A DNA stretch of 17,214 bases from RGIG5579 sp045655865. GTDB lineage: Bacteria; Bacillota; Clostridia; Oscillospirales; SIG627. The stretch is from the NCBI GenBank assembly GCA_045655865.1, contig JAZOQB010000042.1, positions 1 through 17,214 of the forward strand, read 5' to 3'. A program made the translations under genes and the position numbers. The notes under the pieces are model-generated. The model was not told where the DNA came from, searched no databases, and saw nothing but the letters and a program-made list of their open reading frames with translations. Numbering within the stretch: position 1 is the first letter of the stretch; each line of letters opens with the position of its first letter. This document shows positions 14,561-17,214 of this stretch, in pieces.

Positions 14561-14589
14561 TTGCAATCTCACTGAATGTAAGGTATAAT
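14561..14589 (+). promoter_or_regulatory. Promoter of the TPP riboswitch-thiN transcript
   Basis: -35 TTGCAA (14561-14566), 17-base spacer, -10 TATAAT (14584-14589), just before the riboswitch aptamer. Back to back with the csoR promoter; the two -35 elements are 17 bases apart. Confidence 0.85.
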
Positions 14590-14600
14590 AAGATCTGTCA

Positions 14601-14690
14601 AAAGTGGGAGCTTGTAAGACAGGCTGAGAGGAAGGTATAACCTTCGACCGGAAACCTGATTTGGATAATGCCAACGTAGGGATGCACACA
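14601..14690 (+). promoter_or_regulatory. TPP (THI-element) riboswitch aptamer
   Basis: The conserved pyrimidine-sensing block CTGAGA (14624-14629) and the pyrophosphate-side blocks ACCTGAT, GGATAATGCCAACG and TAGGGA (about 14654-14682) are present in order and spacing, with GTG/CAC closing the base. The variable P3 arm is a short AAGGT...ACCTT hairpin. It binds thiamine pyrophosphate, the product of the downstream gene. Confidence 0.95.
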
Positions 14691-14705
14691 ATTTGCGCAT
14701 AAGAT

Positions 14706-14742
14706 GCGGAGAGCGATCTGAACGGGTGGCTCCCCGCTTTTT
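14706..14742 (+). terminator. Riboswitch expression platform terminator
   Basis: GCGGAGAGC (14706-14714) pairs with GCTCCCCGC (14729-14737) with a single A-C mismatch, followed by TTTTT. TPP binding would favour this stop before thiN. An alternative small hairpin CGCAT/ATGCG (14696-14708) overlaps its left arm and might contribute to antitermination. Confidence 0.85.
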
Positions 14743-14813
14743 GTTCGGCAAAAGTTTCCCGATTCAAGGGGATAGAAAGGGGCGACCGGTGAAAGCGCCG
14801 GTATGATATCTTT

Positions 14814-15437
14814 ATGGCAAGATGTGTGATCGTCGGGGCGGCAGAGATTTCCCGATACGACCGAATCCGCAAGGCTCTGCGGCAGGATGACTTTTTCCTC
14901 TTTTGCGATGGTGGGCTTGATCACAAAGAGGCATTGGGAGTCAATCCGGATCTGGTTGTAGGAGACTTTGACTCCCACCCCAAGCCGGAAAACTCTCATT
15001 GGGAGATCATTGTCCTTCCTCGGGAAAAGGATGACACCGACACGGCCTTTGCCGTAAAAGAAGCTCTGCGGCGCGGTTTTGATGAATTTCTTTTTGTGGG
15101 GGTTTTGGGCGGGCGCATGGACCACTCCATGGGAAACCTCTCCCTTTTGATGATGCTGGATTCCATGGAAAAAAGATCCGAGATCCTAGACGATTTTTCT
15201 GTGATCTCTGTGGTTTCCAAAAATACAGCGAAAATCCCCGACGCCTTCTCCTACTTTTCCCTCCTGTGCCTTGACGGCCCCGCCCACGGCATTACCGTGG
15301 AAAACGCCAAGTATCCTTTAAGCGATGCCACGATCACCCCAGAATATTCCTATGGGATCAGCAACGAAGTACTGCCCGGAAAGGTGGCAACGGTCCGTGT
15401 AAAAGAAGGAAGGCTCTTGTTGATCCAAGTTTGGTAA
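14814..15437 (+). CDS. thiN: Thiamine pyrophosphokinase
   Basis: A 207-residue enzyme, normal length for the family, transferring pyrophosphate from ATP to thiamine to give TPP (EC 2.7.6.2) in the cytoplasm. Visible motifs: CVIVGAAEI near the start, CDGGLDH (31-37), NPDLVVGDFDS (44-54, metal/ATP binding aspartates), EKDDTDTAFA (71-80) and GGRMDHSMGN (99-108, thiamine site). The start matches the usual family beginning. Unusually, no good ribosome binding site lies directly before the ATG; the nearest, AAAGGGG (14776-14782), serves a five-codon GTG frame that ends 7 bases before thiN. Since the riboswitch controls only this gene, it governs salvage of free thiamine rather than synthesis. No clear terminator follows the stop codon. 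Confidence 0.92.
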   Translation: MARCVIVGAAEISRYDRIRKALRQDDFFLFCDGGLDHKEALGVNPDLVVGDFDSHPKPENSHWEIIVLPREKDDTDTAFAVKEALRRGFDEFLFVGVLGGRMDHSMGNLSLLMMLDSMEKRSEILDDFSVISVVSKNTAKIPDAFSYFSLLCLDGPAHGITVENAKYPLSDATITPEYSYGISNEVLPGKVATVRVKEGRLLLIQVW

Positions 15438-15491
15438 AACATTCTTTTTTCGTTTTTTTCATTCCCCGGGTAGCGATTTTCCTGTGCTATA

Positions 15492-15520
15492 TTTACAATC
15501 GACAGAACTTATGTTATACT
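15492..15520 (+). promoter_or_regulatory. Plus-strand promoter reading toward cca, antisense to tRNA-Arg
   Basis: -35 TTTACA (15492-15497), 17-base spacer, -10 TATACT (15515-15520). The transcript would run through the complement of tRNA-Arg(ACG) into cca. On this strand the hairpin at 15550-15573 has no T tail, so it should not terminate. Confidence 0.6.
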
Positions 15521-15540
15521 AAAAACAGAATTTACGGGAG

Positions 15541-15573
15541 AAGAAAAAAGAAGGCACCCCATAGGATGCCTTC
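15541..15573 (-). terminator. Terminator of tRNA-Arg(ACG)
   Basis: On minus, GAAGGCA pairs with TGCCTTC (15550-15556 and 15567-15573) around a 10-base loop, followed by a TTTTTTCTT tail. It begins 2 bases after the tRNA 3' end. Confidence 0.88.
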
Positions 15574-15574
15574 C

Positions 15575-15651
15575 TGGCGCGTTGTAAGGGACTCGAACCC
15601 CTGACCTACTGGTTCGTAGCCAGTCACTCTATCCAGCTGAGCTAACAACGC
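15575..15651 (-). tRNA. tRNA-Arg (ACG)
   Basis: A 77-base cloverleaf: acceptor GCGTTGT/ACAACGC, anticodon stem ACTGG/CCAGT with loop CTACGAA (ACG; A34 is normally deaminated to inosine to read CGT/CGC/CGA), T loop TTCGAGT, discriminator G and encoded CCA. Confidence 0.95.
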
Positions 15652-15672
15652 AAGTTCTCTCGAACATCGCTT

Positions 15673-15701
15673 ATCTTATCATATTTGATTTTCTTTGTCA
15701 A
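15673..15701 (-). promoter_or_regulatory. Promoter of tRNA-Arg(ACG)
   Basis: On minus, perfect -35 TTGACA (15696-15701), 17-base spacer, -10 TAAGAT (15673-15678). It lies within the short gap between tRNA-Arg and the cca start codon. Confidence 0.88.
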
Positions 15702-15739
15702 TAGAAAAAAGGCAGAAAAATCAACAAAAGGGAAAAAGA

Positions 15740-17083
15740 ATGAACACGAACATTTCCTTACCCTTCCCCGTCAAAGAAGCCTTGGCAAGACTGGACGCGG
15801 GAGGGTATGAATCCTGGCTGGTGGGCGGCGTACGGGATCTGATCCTGGGACGTGAGCCCCGGGACTGGGACATTACCACAAGCGCCCGGCCGGAAGAGAT
15901 CAAGAAAATTTTCGCAGACTGCCATCAAAATTCCACGGGAGAAAAATTCGGAACCGTTTCGGTACATTTCAACGGTCTGGTGCTCGATATCACTACCTTC
16001 CGAAAAGACGGGGTCTATCACGATCACCGTCATCCCGATAAGATCTGCTTTACCAAAAATCTTTTCGAGGATCTCAAACGCCGGGATTTCACCGTCAACG
16101 CCATCGTTTACCATCCAGAAAAGGGATTTCGGGATTATTTCTGCGGAAAAAGGGATCTAAAGAAAAAATGGATCCGAGCCATCGGAGATGCCGACGAGCG
16201 ATTTTCTCAGGATGCCATCCGCATTTTGCGCGCTCTGCGTTTTGCTTCGGTTTTGGGCTTTTCCATTGAGGAGAAAACCTGTGCGGCTCTTCACCGCAAC
16301 AAAGAACTTCTTCTAACGCTTCCCCCGGAACGGATCTTGCCGGAATTTACCCGAATGCTCTGCGGAAAATATATTCTCCAGGTACTCACAGACTTTGCCG
16401 ACGTCATTGGCGTTTTGGTCCCGGAGATGTTGCCCGCCGTAGGCTTTTCGCAGCACTCCCCTTTTCACCAGTATGACGTTTGGCAGCATACCGCCCATGC
16501 CGTGTCCTACGGAGCGATGGTGCCGGAAATTCGGCTGGCTCTTTTCTTCCACGACATTTCAAAGCCGGGATGCCTGAGCATTGACAACACCGGACGCGGC
16601 CACTTCTACGGTCATCCGAAAAAAAGTGCCAAGATGGCCAAAGAGATCATGGAGCGGATGCACTTTCCCACAAAACAGATTTCTCTTATCTCTCTTCTGG
16701 TGGCCTACCACGATTCCCATCCTTCCAAACCGCAAGAAGTAAAAAAGATCCTTTCCGAACTGGGCGAGGAGAACTTTTTCCTGTTGTGCCGGATCATGGA
16801 GGCGGATGCCATGGCCCACAGCCGCTGGAGCGTGAAAAAGAGACTGGAACACGTGCACAAAATTCGGAAAACTGCACAAGAGATCCTGGAAACAGGTCAA
16901 TGCTATTCCCTAAAGACCCTGGCGATCCGAGGGGAAGATCTGGCAGAGATTGGCTTTTCCGGTCCGAAAATCGGAGAACTTTTGGAAGTGACTTTAAAAA
17001 AAGTGATCGCAGAGGAATGGGAAAACGATAAAAACGATCTGCTTGAGAAGCTAGGAAATCTACAAACAAAAGAGAAAGAATAA
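15740..17083 (+). CDS. cca: CCA-adding enzyme (tRNA nucleotidyltransferase), class II with HD domain
   Basis: A 447-residue enzyme that builds or repairs the 3' CCA of tRNAs. The N-terminal class II nucleotidyltransferase head has WLVGGVRDLILG (26-37) and RDWDITT (41-47), whose Asp42 and Asp44 bind metal; DITTFR (83-88), RRDFTVNAIVY (114-124) and DAIRILRALRFA (158-169) are the neck and template-arm motifs. The C-terminal part holds an HD phosphohydrolase-type domain with His243, His250, His271-Asp272 and GHP (291-293). A class II poly(A) polymerase is the main alternative, but the tRNA neighbourhood favours Cca. The ATG at 15740 was chosen for the AAAAGGG site before it; a TTG at 15695 would sit in the tRNA-Arg promoter. 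It is monocistronic, ending at a terminator at 17130. Confidence 0.9.
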   Translation: MNTNISLPFPVKEALARLDAGGYESWLVGGVRDLILGREPRDWDITTSARPEEIKKIFADCHQNSTGEKFGTVSVHFNGLVLDITTFRKDGVYHDHRHPDKICFTKNLFEDLKRRDFTVNAIVYHPEKGFRDYFCGKRDLKKKWIRAIGDADERFSQDAIRILRALRFASVLGFSIEEKTCAALHRNKELLLTLPPERILPEFTRMLCGKYILQVLTDFADVIGVLVPEMLPAVGFSQHSPFHQYDVWQHTAHAVSYGAMVPEIRLALFFHDISKPGCLSIDNTGRGHFYGHPKKSAKMAKEIMERMHFPTKQISLISLLVAYHDSHPSKPQEVKKILSELGEENFFLLCRIMEADAMAHSRWSVKKRLEHVHKIRKTAQEILETGQCYSLKTLAIRGEDLAEIGFSGPKIGELLEVTLKKVIAEEWENDKNDLLEKLGNLQTKEKE

Positions 17084-17129
17084 CAAACACCAAAAAAAGC
17101 CGCGCAAAAATTAAAAACGATGGCAAATA

Positions 17130-17166
17130 AAAACACCGACTCTTATGAGTCGGTGTTTTCTTCTTT
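17130..17166. terminator. Terminator after cca, usable from both sides
   Basis: AAAACACCGACTC (17130-17142) pairs perfectly with GAGTCGGTGTTTT (17147-17159) around TTAT, followed by CTTCTTT on plus; on minus the tail is TTTTATTT, so a convergent gene beyond the right edge could share it. Confidence 0.92.
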
Positions 17167-17214
17167 AAGGGAAATTTTTCCTTATTCTGCTTTCCTTTAT
17201 CGGCCTCTCTGAGC

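Noticed and set aside
14551..14566. A catabolite-responsive (cre)-like sequence on minus between the csoR and thiN promoters
   Set aside because: About three mismatches from the consensus, including at conserved ends; likely chance.
17165..17214. Possible end of a minus-strand gene entering from the right edge
   Set aside because: Two frames end with TAA (17197-17199 or 17165-17167), but 5 to 15 codons are too few to choose or to identify a product; only the two-way terminator hints at it.

Overview
The window looks like a chromosomal segment of a low-to-moderate GC Gram-positive anaerobe, most likely a member of the Clostridia (Bacillota). The signs are sigma-A type promoters with near-consensus hexamers and 17-base spacers, AGGAG-type ribosome binding sites, a transcription-terminating TPP riboswitch, a CsoR/CopA/CopZ copper operon, and ten tRNA genes that all encode their 3' CCA. 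No taxon can be named more closely from sequence reading alone.

Layout, left to right. (1) The start of a MATE-family exporter gene (minus strand, cut by the window edge) and a complete GxDLY/SGNH-type hydrolase gene (minus). (2) A divergent tRNA block: Gly(TCC), Arg(TCT), His(GTG) and Met(CAT) on minus, Pro(GGG) and Gly(CCC) on plus, fired from two back-to-back strong promoters. (3) A probable amino-sugar operon on plus: an AraC-type regulator, a NagA-like N-acetylglucosamine-6-phosphate deacetylase, and an unusual NagB-like isomerase/deaminase with a changed active site. (4) Three more tRNAs: Val(GAC) on minus, Val(CAC) and Ala(CGC) on plus. (5) A gene-free AT-rich stretch followed by one very large c-di-GMP signalling gene (Cache-HAMP-GGDEF-PAS-degenerate GGDEF-EAL-PAS) whose base composition is visibly richer in A and T than its neighbours. 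(6) A GtrB-like membrane glycosyltransferase (plus). (7) A copper homeostasis operon on minus, csoR-copA-copZ, in which copZ is joined in frame to copA yet keeps its own ribosome binding site and ATG; a CsoR operator lies inside the promoter. (8) Divergently, a TPP riboswitch plus terminator controlling thiamine pyrophosphokinase. (9) tRNA-Arg(ACG) on minus and, on plus, the CCA-adding enzyme gene.

How the parts work together. NagA and the NagB-like protein would deacetylate and then deaminate/isomerise an amino-sugar phosphate, with the AraC protein as the likely local regulator. CsoR would release its operator when Cu(I) rises, giving CopA for export and CopZ for cytoplasmic copper carriage. 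TPP would shut off the gene that makes TPP from thiamine. Cca maintains the 3' ends of tRNAs; because every tRNA here already encodes CCA, its role is probably repair.

I did not find a wholly new system. The strongest leads are the copA-copZ fusion with an internal start, the NagB-like protein with altered catalytic and phosphate-loop residues, a promoter that would give cca a leader antisense to tRNA-Arg, and the tiny upstream reading frame between the TPP riboswitch and thiN.
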